NCBI GenBank assembly: GCA_963277665.1
Contig: OY728128.1
Coordinates: forward strand, 1,351,240,356-1,351,304,355
DNA: 64,000 nt
Source: Viscum album
Taxonomy: Eukaryota; Streptophyta; Magnoliopsida; Santalales; Viscaceae
Reading direction: 5' to 3'
Part shown: piece by piece, positions 11,801 to 22,594 of the stretch
How positions within the stretch are numbered: the stretch's first letter is position 1
Layout: each line of letters opens with the position of its first letter
Program-made: the position numbers and the translations under genes
The notes under the pieces: generated by a model
Databases searched by the model: none
Seen by the model: the letters and a program-made list of their open reading frames with translations, nothing else
Told to the model about the DNA's origin: nothing

Positions 11801-12197
11801 CAAGGAATAAGGATGAGCACGCCTACAAGATCTACAACTGGAAAAGTATCCGGGTATATATAATAACATTGCACTATAAAAACACATATCAAAACAAATT
11901 ACTTATTGTTGTCGATGTTTCTGTAGTGTCCAAAACAAACAAACGGAAAGGACTGTGGTTATTATGTTTGTAAATTTATGAAAGAGATCGTATTTCATCA
12001 AAAAACTAGCATCCCTGATGAGGTATTTTCAAAAATAATTACGAGTTCATTTAAAATATTTATTAATCCTTTGTGTATTTATATTTTTTCAGTACTACTA
12101 TGACTATCTCAAAAACTCATATTCAGAAGATGATATACATGTGTTTAGAAACGAATGGGCAACATACCTGATGGAAGATTGTACACAAACAGGATGA
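8881..12197 (+). pseudogene. Ptta/En/Spm transposase plus Ulp1-like C48 protease gene
   Basis: A spliced gene. It starts MTSAPADAP with four repeats of a QQ-VSQP-AGGP phrase. A plant transposase domain of the Ptta/En/Spm family (Transposase_24) follows over several exons: NKRGQHVNPNRS near 9255, YPYRKARMGYAELE near 9820, KRPEKYGRVRGAGF near 10215. The block NDDDDIHTVERAVGTF lies near 10760. The C-terminal exons form a Ulp1-type cysteine protease: DHWMLIAV (His, about 11567), YFMDS (Asp, about 11615) and KQTNGKDCGYYVC (Gln and Cys, about 11936-11970), ending in TGA at 12195-12197. Introns have good sites, for example exons 9485-9694, 9948-10067, 10587-10850, 11927-12022 and 12093-12197. A TAG at about 9013 replaces an expected Gln, and another lies near 9188, so full-length protein is unlikely. 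In some plant CACTA lineages this fusion fills the second-gene slot. Confidence 0.85.
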
Positions 12198-13885
12198 AGG
12201 AGAATTCCTACCACTTATGTTATCTATATATGATCATTGATTATCCTCCAACCTTCTTTTGTGAATTGAGAATGCTCTGATGTATTGAAATCTTAATTTA
12301 TTACTCAATGTTTTCTATCCCCAGATTCATATTATTGATCTTTGAACAAATCAATATTGAAGTAAGGCATGATGGTGTGCAGTGCGTATGGGGTGAATGA
12401 TGAAACCACTGAGGATCAAAAAAATCCATTTTCTGTATCTCGTTTGTTTGAACTTGTATTTGAGAACATGTGTTGTTGTTTGAATTGCACAATTATTTCT
12501 AGGTAGATGCATGAGATAATCAGTATCGTTGAGGGATTTTTTGGAACCAAAATATGTGTCCCAAGATAATTCAAGTAAGGGAAAGGCTGGTTGAAATGAA
12601 ATCCAAGCTCAAACGACCAGTACATCATCAAAAGAATCAACCCTGTGATGCACCATCATATAGAATCTGGTCCTCGTGATGTTTTTAGGTGTTTATGGAA
12701 GGTATGGGGAGTCTGATGAGCCCCATGGCCACCATAAATAACATTTACAGATATCTCCATATGTTTTTTGTGCCTCGTGCCTCTTTACAAGGATCACGCC
12801 ATTCACATGGTCCATCTTAGCACGTATGTCCCATTTATCCCATTGCTACTCTTGGAAGAACCTGAGAATCTGACAATGCATAAGCCCCACAAAACCCATA
12901 CTCATCCAACCAAGAGTATTCCTAGTGTGAATGGAAGCTAACCATGGGTAATACCCACAACATGCCTCTTTTAAATATATGGGTTTTGATCCTTGTATTC
13001 TAAATAGGGTACGTAGGAAGCCTCTATGAGGTTAAATCCCAACCAATGGTAAACCATGGTGACCCCCTCACTGGGGTACACCTTCGCTTATTTTGCCTCT
13101 TGTATTTACCTTAGTGGAATCTGAATAAGTCTTCAAAATGAGAAACCTTACCTTTATGGGATACACCACACTTGGGTCAGACCTCATTGGGCATTTTGAT
13201 CCATCTATCAGGTAAACATTCCAGGTGCTCCCTCCTAGAGATGTACCTACCCGATCCACCTTTATAAGTGTTTTGATCCACCCAAGTCTTACATCTCTGT
13301 AAGACATTAAATCATGACCCTATATCCTTGTGGGATGTTAAACTCATGGAATACCACAAGTTAAACATGTATTTCCATTAATATATTCAATATTAATGTT
13401 TAATCAGTCCTTATTAAGGTATTGTGGAGGTGTGGTTTTATGTTTTCCAGCAGATTTCAGAAGATTCCAAGATTTTTGTAGGTGATTCCATGATTTTACA
13501 TTATATGATGATTTTATTTTTCTGTATTTTCTTGCTAAGTGTACTATATGAAATGTTTGTGTGGTTAAAAATGTGTTATCAAAGGAATTTGGGGTGTGTA
13601 TAGACTTGAAAGTTATTTTTAAAATGAATGCAGTTTTATTTCTTGTGTATTTTCATGCTTAAGTCCTTTAAATGTGTTTGAAGAAATGAGAAAGTTGTGT
13701 GATGGGTGTTTTCAAATGGATTTAATGTGTTTGTGAATTTTAAATAGGGTTTTCTTATGAGATGTAGAGATTCTATATATGTGTGTTTACATTGAATGAA
13801 ATTACATGAGAATGTGTTGATATATATGATGTGTATAATGTAAATTGAGCACAATTTCCATACATGGTATTTTCTTTATGATGTG
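12198..13885. other. No gene seen; 3' part of CACTA element
   Basis: Follows the stop of the second gene. 12670-13380 is less AT-rich and contains repeated CCATGG and GGTAAxCCATGG phrases. It resembles retroelement leader DNA more than host DNA but matches nothing I can name. Reading frames are short and random. Confidence 0.4.
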
Positions 13886-14181
13886 CAGGGGACAGGGTGA
13901 GAGGGCAGGGGTGGTTTTCTAGGGGAGGGGGAAGGGGGAAAAGTGGTAGGGGGAAGGGGTAGGGGGTGTTCTGGTTATTTTGAAATATATAGGGGGTGGG
14001 AAAGGGGGTGTGCAATGGGAAGGGGGGAAGTTCAATGGGCAGTGGTGTGCTAGGGAAGGGGGAAGGGGGTGTTCAGGGGGCAGGGAGTGTGCAGGGGTAG
14101 GGGTGTGCTCGGGGGTGGGCAGTGTGTAGGGGGTGTGCTGGGGAAGGTGGAATGGGTGCTTCTTTTTTATGAAATGGGGGG
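13886..14181. repeat. G-rich tract (purine-rich plus strand)
   Basis: About 300 bp dominated by runs of 4-6 G separated by A, T or TGTGC, for example AGGGGGAAGGGG and GGGGGTGTGC. It is a degenerate simple repeat inside an otherwise AT-rich region, with high potential for G-quadruplexes on the plus strand. The Pro/His-rich minus-strand frames are a by-product of CCC codons and are not genes. Confidence 0.85.
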
Positions 14182-15160
14182 ACATATAGCCATGGTATTA
14201 AACCATGGATATAGGTATATAGCCAAGGTTTAATGTCGTTGCAAAAGGCCAATCATTGGTATCCAATAGAGGAGGATAATAGTGTTGAAGATATTCCACC
14301 ACTATTTTAATGTAATTGATAATATTTGATTTATCTCAAAAGTATGGGAGATATCCCATGGGGGAAGGGAGAAGGAGGAGAGTGTGTGTAAAGGATTTTG
14401 TTGAGTGGAATGAGGGATATATGAGGGTAACCCGCTTTAATGGTTGATAGTGAAAGTTTGTTAATTCTACTCATTAATTAGGTGAATTATTAGGCCTAAG
14501 GGTAAAATAAATCATTTTCCAACAATGTGGGAATCAATATACACACACTTCTAATCCATATAGTTTCATTGAGTGGCTTACAATCCATTATTCAACAATA
14601 AAGAGATACTTCCCCAAAATATCATACCTTACACAAGTTAATCAAATTATTTGACAAACCATTAACCATCAATGTGAGACCATCATAACCTTAGAACCAA
14701 ACTGTAGGTTTATCTATTCTCCCTAGAATCATTAAATAGCCCATGTTCTACTAAACATTGGGCCATTTGATTATTATAGATGATTATCCCTAACCAAGCA
14801 CCAATTTTGTTAATTAGTTATTTTATGTTTTGTGCCTCACTAGTATAATTCTATTTAGCAACCCCATTCTTTATTTCATTATTGTATTACTAACATAATA
14901 TTTGTTTTATTATGTAGGTGAAATATTTTTCCTCAGTTCAAATGCTTTGTTCGGAAACCGCCACCATGGACGAAAATTTTTTAGAGCAGATGGATGCAAA
15001 AAGGATGGAACATCATTATTTTTTAACTGTTTGTTGGATAAATGTAATTGTAACCAAATTAAACATTGTTTGAAATGTATATAGAAGTGTGTTGTTTTGT
15101 ATTCATGATTTCAAGTAAATTTATTTATCATTTTTTTCTTCTGTGCTTTGTGTGTTGCTG
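14182..15160. other. No clear gene; possible terminal exon
   Basis: AT-rich. An acceptor-like TATGTAG at about 14912-14918 precedes a short frame with ETATMDENFLEQMDAKRMEHH at about 14955-15020, which could be a last untranslated or coding exon of the element. No family is recognised. Confidence 0.25.
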
Positions 15161-15250
15161 TTGTGTGTGCTGTGTGCAGGTGTTGTTTGGACTCTGTGCA
15201 GGTGCTGTAATGTGTGCAGGTGTTGGACAGGTTCTGTGCAGGATCTGGTT
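15160..15250. repeat. GTGCAGGTG minisatellite-like cluster
   Basis: Five or so copies of a TGTGCAGGT(G/T) phrase, spaced about 15-25 bp, just inside the right subterminal array. Confidence 0.6.
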
Positions 15251-15267
15251 TTGGATAGGATCTTTGG

Positions 15268-15530
15268 CCTTTATGAGCGCTAGTTAATCGCTGATAAATG
15301 GATAATATATTAGCTCTATTTTGAGCGCTGATAAAGGTAGTTTTTATTAGTGCTCAAAATAGAGCTGATATATTATACATTTATCAGCGCTGAAAATAGC
15401 GCTGATAAATACTACCTTTATCAGTGCTTGCTTAGTGCTGATAAAGGGGACCCCCCTTTATCTTCGCTGAGATTAATAGCGCTTTTTTAGCACTGTTAAA
15501 GGACGTTTTTAGCGCTATTATAAGCCATAT
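15268..15530. promoter_or_regulatory. Right subterminal repeat array of CACTA element
   Basis: At least ten copies of the TTTATCAGCGCT/AGCGCTGATAAA motif in both orientations, mirroring the left end. It includes a long inverted repeat: 25-bp arms at 15302-15326 and 15352-15376 with one mismatch and a 25-bp spacer that itself carries the motif. It is probably the right-end recognition site for the element-encoded DNA-binding protein. This is inferred from En/Spm. Confidence 0.8.
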
Positions 15531-15544
15531 TTGTAGTAGTGATT
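15520..15544. repeat. CACTA right terminal inverted repeat and target duplication
   Basis: Ends GCCATATTTGTAGTAGTG at 15541, the complement of a CACTACTAC start, followed by ATT at 15542-15544 matching ATT at 1812-1814. Confidence 0.92.
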
Positions 15545-17618
15545 GTACTGTAGTAATTTTTTAAGGATTTGAGAGCATAGGTTAAATGGTATAGATGACC
15601 AAGAAAAGTGATTAAGGGAATGTTGATCTTTTTGGAAAGCACCTAATTGAGAAAAGAAAATACTTAATATGTTCTCAATGTTAAGATAATAAAGATAAAA
15701 GAGATATTTATGAGATAATATTGGTGAAAATGAAATTGGTTAGTGATTTGATGGTTTATGTTATCTTTTTTGGATTTTATTAGATGTTTTTATTTATGGA
15801 ATATATTTGAAAATATGAGACTTTTTTTGGAATAATGAATGTTTTCATTAATTTTTTAGGGTTACAAAACTATCCACATATTTGGAATGTTACATTAAAA
15901 TCCACTTTAAATTTTTTGCGAAATATAATGATGGTTTAGTGACCTATATTCTAAAATTTTTCAACTTTGAAATTTTCAAGACATATTTTGGATGAGTCTT
16001 AAGTTTAAAGAATTATAATATAGGATAAGTTAAATTTTTAGAGTTTTTATTGAGGTATTAAATATTAATATATTATATAAGATAATTTTTTCTGACCATT
16101 TTTTGTTTTATTAAATACAGGAAGAATAACTTGTTACTCTTTTATGGAACTTATGATATGGTAAAATTCAATTTTGGTGATTCAAGAATAAAATAATTCA
16201 TCTTGGATACTAATGTATTGAAGTAAGAAATGAAGTATAAATCGATATAAGAACAAAAAATGGATAAAATTATGCTTACAAATATTTTAATTAATAATAT
16301 TTTCTTGTGTTCTTTATCATGATAGTAAAATAATTCAGAAACTTTAGGAAAAAGATCCCGAAGCAAAAAAATTATCACATTAACTTCATATTTGATAAAT
16401 AAAACAGACTTTTAACTCATAAAAAATTTATTATTTATATGTCCTTAACTTTACATTGATTATTATCTTTCTTGTGATCAATGATCATTATCAATCTCTA
16501 TAATTATTTATGCTTTTCTTTGATGTCCATATCTTTACATCTCACCAATGTTCTCCTACTTGGAAACCTACTAATGTGTTATTATAAATAGACTTTTTAA
16601 TTTCACTTATCTCTTATCAAAAAGATTTTTTTATTAACCCTTTTAATATAGTGGGTTTCTAACAATGCTATTTTCAAATTTCAGTCCCTTGATTTATGAG
16701 ATCAATATTAAATTGTCAGGATGCAATTAATTTAAGAAGGGTAGAATGTAACTCCTTATGATTTTAAAAGAGGAACACCACCTTCGATAGTGTATATGAT
16801 ATGAAACATCAATATTAGAAGACAATTTAAAACCATGATACATTATAATATATTTATTTTAAAAAATTTCAATCTCTTAGATATCTTGTGATGCACGTAA
16901 CACCAGGTTTGATATAAACACAACAATATAATAAAATATTGTTATTTAAACACAACTATTATAAACTAATCATTAAGTTCAAAGGTATGTATAGTAATAA
17001 ATAAATTAAGAAAATTATATGTTTTATACATGTATTAAATAGACTCAATGGATATTTATTGATTTGAATTGAAATTTAAAATCATTCAAAAATAAATAAA
17101 TGTTTTTTGAAAAACAGTATTTTTAAAAGGCGATTTACACAATCTTTGAGAACATATTTTAAAATTAATTTCTTCTAATATTATAATTTTTCTACAAAAT
17201 AAACTTCATTTTTTAAATATAAATTTGAAAATTATCCTTGGGTGAATTTTTTAGATTTTTTGAAAAGATTAATTCTATGATGAATAGTGAAAAATACAAA
17301 TTTTAATTAAAAACATCCTTTTAATTTAAATTATTGAAATGGTAAAATTATATTTTAAATTTATTTGAAATTAGAAATAATTATATTATATTACTATTTA
17401 AAAAACTTATTTCATTGGAATCAATTTTATATTTATTTTTGAAATATTTTTTTAAACTTTTGAATGTTTTTCTTTGGAAAAATAGTTTTTCCGACATGTC
17501 TCTGGGTTTAATTATAAATTAAATTATTCCAATTTTTTTAATATAATTTGGAAAAAAGGATTACATATTTTTAATAAATATAATTTATATTTTATAAAAA
17601 TTTAAACTTAATTTTTAC
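15545..17618. other. AT-rich DNA without genes
   Basis: Two kilobases of very AT-rich, low-complexity sequence with stops in all frames and no recognised element. It is the left flank of the tandem duplication. Confidence 0.6.
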
Positions 17619-17623
17619 TATAG

Positions 17624-18099
17624 TGAATTGTGATAAAAACAAAAATTAATTACTGCGGTTAAGGTAAACATGCATTTACTAGGGGGTTAAACTAAGAAAA
17701 AAAGGTTAATAATGACCTAAAAGATTTCAAAAACCCATTTTTGGGAAATATTTAGACCTTATTACCTATAAGGGTATATAAGGAACCATTTTTAGGATTT
17801 TAGAGTGATATAAATGTGGATATCACTTTGTCTTTTCAAAAATTCCATGTGTGTCCTCTCCCCCACTTATAAAAAGAATTCCACTCTCCAAAATTCATAC
17901 ATAAAAAAAACATTGGTTCATAAAATACCTATAAAAATATCATCCATAATTACCTAAACACATATTAGTTTCCATATTTTTATTTGGAATACCTCTTAAG
18001 AAGGCATTTGATATAAACCTAAAGAGGCTTCGCAAAGAAGAGGTAAAATTCTTAAACGTGTGTATTTGTTTTATTTATTCTTAAAACCCATTAAAATTA
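17624..18099. other. Non-coding left part of unit A
   Basis: No gene. A TATA-like GTATATAAGG lies near 17774, and AAGAGGCTTCGCAAAGAAGAGG near 18020 is also present at about 37672. The same sequence occurs at 37275-37749 in unit B. Confidence 0.4.
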
Positions 18100-18317
18100 T
18101 ATTAAAATATGATAAAAAAATATAAACAATATATAATATATATTTAGTAATTATTATTTTAATTAAATAATCTATGTCTATCTTTTCTTCTATCAAATGG
18201 GAAATGAAATTGTCGATCGTGTGTACGGTGGATTACTGCCTCGCGATCCGATTTAATTCATTTCCCCCCACCACCTTTAAAAAACTGATATAATGAGGAA
18301 TTTAACATATTTATATG
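18100..18317. repeat. ~187-bp satellite-like monomer, interrupted by chromovirus
   Basis: An AT-rich half followed by a conserved core at 18216-18250 (TCGTGTGTACGGTGGATTAC). The same core recurs at 28772, 28958 and 29147. Joining 18317 to the sequence after the chromovirus and subtracting one 5-bp target duplication gives a core spacing of 188 bp, equal to the period of the other monomers. Confidence 0.75.
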
Positions 18318-20420
18318 TGTAACGACCAGAATCCGGAGCCCTTCCACTGGTTCCCTGTACCCGGTTTTCCACACGACCTCAGGCACATTTCCCCAAACGC
18401 TAGAGGCTGTCGACTAGTAGCGAGGGCCTTGGTATGTTATTGGGGAAACTATGCCCTCATTTGGTAAGGTATACAAGGCAAGAAAACAAAAGTCAATGGA
18501 AGAAGCAGTAAACAACATACAAACACTGAAACTAAATAGCAGAAGAAATGAACACATAATGATAATGATAATGATGTAGCGTGTACAAGTATCTAAGGAA
18601 AGAAAAAAACAAAACAACGTGATGAAATACAACTGAAAACAAAGTACGAAAGTAAAAGAAACTCTAGCAGCATCGCATGGCTAAGCTCGGTCCTATGCTC
18701 TCCAGCTCAAACCAAGAATCACGTACCCGAAGTAGAAGGGCCACAATCCTTGTCCACACCTGCAACGATATAACCTATTTGGGTCAAAAAGTAGGACCCA
18801 AAAAGGGTGTGAGACTAATCCTAGTAGGCAATCACCATGAGATCTGTGCCCTACTTTCAGTGAGTAACATAGAAAATGTAAAGGAAATAAATGCAGTAGA
18901 GAAGCATATGTACACTAAAGTAATAAATCCTACCAAACTCCATTCACAGTTATTTATTATTTCAGTACAATCATTTATCTATCAACCAAGGAACCTAGCA
19001 ACGACTCTATACTCTGAAGGCAAGCAAGTAATCACAATAGGTAGCTCAGCAGTCTACCTAAACAGCAAGCAGTACAAACCCAAGCTTTTTCTTTGGCTTG
19101 GTGGACTCTTCACAACCAAGCAAAAAATAAAGCACTGACTCTCTGGGTGGCTCCTACTAGAAAACCCCTCTAGTCAAGTATACATACAAAGGAACAGACA
19201 CTCTGGGAAACTCTGACCATTAATTCCCCTGTGGTCTTGCAATGAAAGATATAGACTCTCTAAAGAAGAACTTACGTCTAATTCCCCCTATAGTCTCTCT
19301 ACGTAATTAAGGACACTCTGTGGAAGCACAAAGTCCCATTATTATAGGTCCTGTGATTGATACTAATTATAACAGAATCTCTAGGGAAGCCCTAATCATC
19401 AATTCCCCCCTTTAGTCTACCACACCAGGTTCACTCAGCCCTGAGCAGTTTAGTCATGCGTAATTGACTATTAGCAGCCTAAGTAAGTTCAGAAACTAAT
19501 TGGCTAATAGCTACAATGCATTCACAAGAATATAAAAAGTAGACAATTCATGCAATCAAGTCAACAAGCATACTAGCAATGTGAAAAAAGGTTTCCTCAT
19601 AGGCAAACTGTTCCAAACGGAAATCAACAGCCAAAACAATAGGAAACACCCATGGGGTGATCCTCAAACATGATAACAAGCAATTATTAATCATCTAATA
19701 ACCTCAAGCATACAAGAAATCTAAGGTAGATAACAAAACAGAACCAAAACCCTAACCCGAGATACCCGATACATGGGTATCTGACACTTTTTCACGAAAA
19801 AACTCAAGGACATTCAACTTAGGGAAACAAACCATCTACCTTGATCCTTGATAATCGACATTCTTGACCCTCGGCCTGTGAATCGGCCTAGAACGGAGTA
19901 AATCTGAAAAAACATCTAAAACGTTCAACCTCAGATAACTCTCATAAGAGAAGGAATCAGGAAACATGGCCAAAGAAGAACGGAGAACTCACTACTGTAA
20001 TTCTATTGCAACCAATGGTGTTCGATTAGAAAAAATGGTGAAGAATTGGTGGCTCAGAGAAGAATTGGATCTCTAGGTTGCTCTGGACTTAATTAGGCAG
20101 AGAAGAAGATGAAAACGGGGATTAGGCACGACCCCGGTCCGATTAATGAAAAAAAGAAAAGTACACGGCATGTACTTCTTGAGTATATGGCATGTAGTCC
20201 CCTTTTCTGTATGCCGTATTAATCAGACTCCAACTCATCACTACACGCCGTGTGACTGGCCCAGACACGGCCAACACATGACCTCGAGCGGAAGAAACGT
20301 ACATGGCGTGTACTTGTAAAGTACATGGCGTGTACTTACAAAATTTCCAGATTCTCCTCTTTTTCTCAAAAACGGCCAGAAAAGGAAAACATATGTGAAA
20401 AGAATGTCCGGGTTCTTAAA
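18318..20420 (-). repeat. 3' LTR of chromovirus A
   Basis: About 2.1 kb, starting TGTAACGACC and ending GTTCTTAAA on the plus strand. It differs from the 5' LTR at many sites but closely matches the 3' LTR of copy B. Near 20320 it carries two copies of a 22-bp GTACATGGCGTGTAC-containing unit; the 5' LTR has one and copy B's 3' LTR has three. An ATAATG microsatellite lies near 18556. A plus-strand frame of 153 codons at 18677-19138 is antisense to the element. Confidence 0.9.
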
Positions 20421-20437
20421 AACATTCCCCCTTAAAT
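20421..20437 (-). promoter_or_regulatory. Polypurine tract, chromovirus A
   Basis: The minus strand reads ATTTAAGGGGGAATG directly before the 3' LTR. This is the plus-strand DNA primer of reverse transcription, typical of Del/Tekay elements. Confidence 0.8.
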
Positions 20438-20900
20438 AAATTCGTCCCCAAATTTCCCTAGGAAGGTGGAAAAGAAGAAACCTTGAACAAATCTGGCCAC
20501 TTTGATCGCATATCGGCCTCCCTCTCCCAAGTCTCATCCTGCACAAGGCTGTGCTGCCATAGCACCCGTACCAGAGGAACAGACCGGACACGAAGTAATT
20601 TTGTGCTATGATCTACAATCCTAATTAGATGCTCCTCGAACGATGTGTCCTGATCTAGCTCAACCTCCTCTGGTCAAAAAACATGGGACGAGTCGGAGAA
20701 ATACCGTCGAAGCTAAAAAACATGGAAGACGTCGTGCATAGCCTGATATCTCTGAGGTAATTGCAACCTATAAGAAACTAGCCCGACTCTTTCCAGAACC
20801 TCAAACGGCCCGACGTATCTTGGTGAAAGCTTAACTTATCTCTGATCCTTATGTGTCCCAACCTCGGGGTAACACGTAGGAAAACCTGGTCTCCGACCCC
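20438..20900 (-). pseudogene. Integrase C-terminus and chromodomain-like tail, copy A
   Basis: Minus-strand reading includes RSVPLVRVLWQHSLVQ then DETWEREADMRSKWPDLF (about 20485-20570). This is the chromodomain-like signature at the end of Tekay integrases, thought to guide insertion to modified chromatin. A TAG at 20713-20715 replaces the Gln usual in VSQLRR, and other stops lie in the linker. The sequence reaches the polypurine tract shortly after the tail. Confidence 0.75.
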
Positions 20901-21760
20901 AAACTGCAGAGGTCACCTCCGCTGATCATCATAAGATTTCTGACGACACTGTTCAGTAGCCATCCTCTTCCGAATCAACTCTATCTTCTCTAACGTCTCC
21001 TGAACGATAGGAGGTCCCAGCAAAGATGCCCCTCCTTCCTCCAGCCAACACAAAGGTGATCGGCATGACCTACCGTACAAAGCCTCGTAAGGTGCCATCT
21101 GAATAGTTTCCTGGAAACTGTTGTTATAGGAAAACTCCACGAGAGGTATATGCTTTTCCGAAGAACCACCAAATTCTAGAATTCAAGCTCGGAGCATATC
21201 CTCAAGCACCTAGATCGTGCGCTCTGACTGACCATCTGTCTAAGGATGATAAGTTGTACTCAGAAGCACCTGTGTACCCAAAGCTTTCTGTAGCCACTAC
21301 CAGAAATGCGAAGTAAAGCGGGCATCCCTATCTGAAAAGATAGTACTCAGAACCCTATGCAAGCGCACAATCTCACAGACGTACAACCGTCCAAGCTCAT
21401 TAACACTGAAGGTCTCCTTTATCGGCAAGAAGTGATCAACCTTCGTAAGCCTGTCAACGACAACCCACACCGCATCATTTCCTCTCGACGATCTCGGTAA
21501 CCCTGTCATGAATTCCATTGCGGCATCGTTCCACTTCCACTCTGGAATGGGTTGTAGTTGTAAAAGCCCATCTGGCTGCTGGTGCTTCGCCTTCACCTGT
21601 TGAGAGGTGGAACATCTCATGACAAACCCAGCTACATCCTTCTTTATACTTGGCCACTAGTACTGGCGGTGTAAATCACGGTACATCTTGGTGACGCCAG
21701 GATGAACTGCCCAAACTGAGGAATATAAGTCTCACATCAGCTCCTTACATATATCTACTG
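20901..21760 (-). pseudogene. Integrase core, copy A
   Basis: The HHCC zinc-binding region (HPGVTKMYRDLH, then CSTS) has lost its last Cys, which is Ser at 21603-21605, also in copy B. The catalytic region shows GLPRSSRGND, SDRDARF (second Asp) and TDGQSERTI (Glu). The first catalytic Asp, in the MDF motif before TGLP, is Glu here (codon 21513-21515), whereas copy B keeps Asp. TAG stops occur at 21210-21212, 21240-21242, 21297-21299 and 21657-21659. Integrase would insert the cDNA; this copy is inactive. The segment ends with the conserved ALYGRSCRSPLCW block near 21060. Confidence 0.88.
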
Positions 21761-22049
21761 GCACCCATATGTGTCCCTATAAACGCAAGATCTCATCCTC
21801 GCCAACAGTCCACCTGGGAACAGGGTCCTCTCCTGACACGCTTTCCTGTAGGACTATCCCTTCGGAATCTACCAGCTGCCTCATTCGAACTCGGTCCAAA
21901 AGTGCAGAGGTAACAGCCATAGAAGATAGTAAAGTCTTCCCCTGCTTGTCGTGCACCTCCAAATGCATCTCCAAGAATAGAGTCATCATTTTCCACTCAC
22001 TGTTGGCCACCTGAACTGCCTGTATCTAAGTTCTCCTACTCAGTGCATC

Positions 22050-22594
22050 AGCCACGGCGTTGCCTTTCCCAGGTGTATAGGCAAGCTCGAAATCAAAGGA
22101 TTGGAGATACTCAACCCACCTCCACTATCTCAGATTCAGGTCACGTTGTGTGAAGATGTCCTTTAGACTCTTCTGGTCAGTGTATACCACAATATGTTCT
22201 CCTAGAAGGTATTGTCTCCAGCAACATAAAGCATGAACAACCACAACCAACTCCAGGTCGTGCGTAGGATAATTCCTCTCATGTGGCCTCAACTGCCGAG
22301 ATCCATACGCAACCACTCGATCCTCCTACATAAGTACTGCTCCAAGTCCGATTCTAGATGCATCATAGAAAACTGTATAGCTCTTGCCCGACTCCGGAAA
22401 AACCAAGATCGGTGCTGAAGTCAATCTCCCCTTCAGCTCCTGGAAGGCTGAGTCACATGATTTTGACCAAAAAACTTCACCCCCTTCTTAGTCAACCCTG
22501 TTAGTGGTGCCGTTAGGCATGAAAAGTCCTGTATAAACCGCCTGTAGTAACCAGCCAACCCCAAGAAGCTCCGTACATCAATGAAATTCTTCGG
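22050..22594 (-). pseudogene. RNase H, copy A
   Basis: Minus-strand blocks [37 protein letters not shown] and VYTDQKSLK identify the Ty3/gypsy RNase H domain, which degrades RNA in the RNA:DNA hybrid. The A run at 22468-22475 is one base shorter than in copy B, shifting the frame before FDASR. TAG stops occur at 22326-22328 (shared with B) and 22125-22127 (A only; B has CAG). Confidence 0.85.

Larger units (their letters stand above)
1815..15541 (+). mobile_element. CACTA (En/Spm) transposon, 13.7 kb, ends intact
   Basis: The element begins CACTACCACAAAATAGGGC and its other end, read on the minus strand, begins CACTACTACAAATATGGC. It is flanked by a perfect 3-bp target duplication, ATT at 1812-1814 and ATT at 15542-15544, as expected for CACTA transposition. 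Inside both ends lie subterminal arrays of a TTTATCAGCGCT-type motif. Two genes lie on the plus strand: a TNP2-type transposase (5511-8743) and a Ptta/En/Spm plus Ulp1 gene (8881-12197). Both carry stops or frameshifts, so the copy is not autonomous, but its ends look recognisable by a transposase supplied in trans. The length is within the range of autonomous plant CACTA elements. Confidence 0.93.

Noticed and set aside
13773..14185. Pro/His-rich minus-strand frames
   Set aside because: They are produced by the G-run tract; no domain, start context or conservation.
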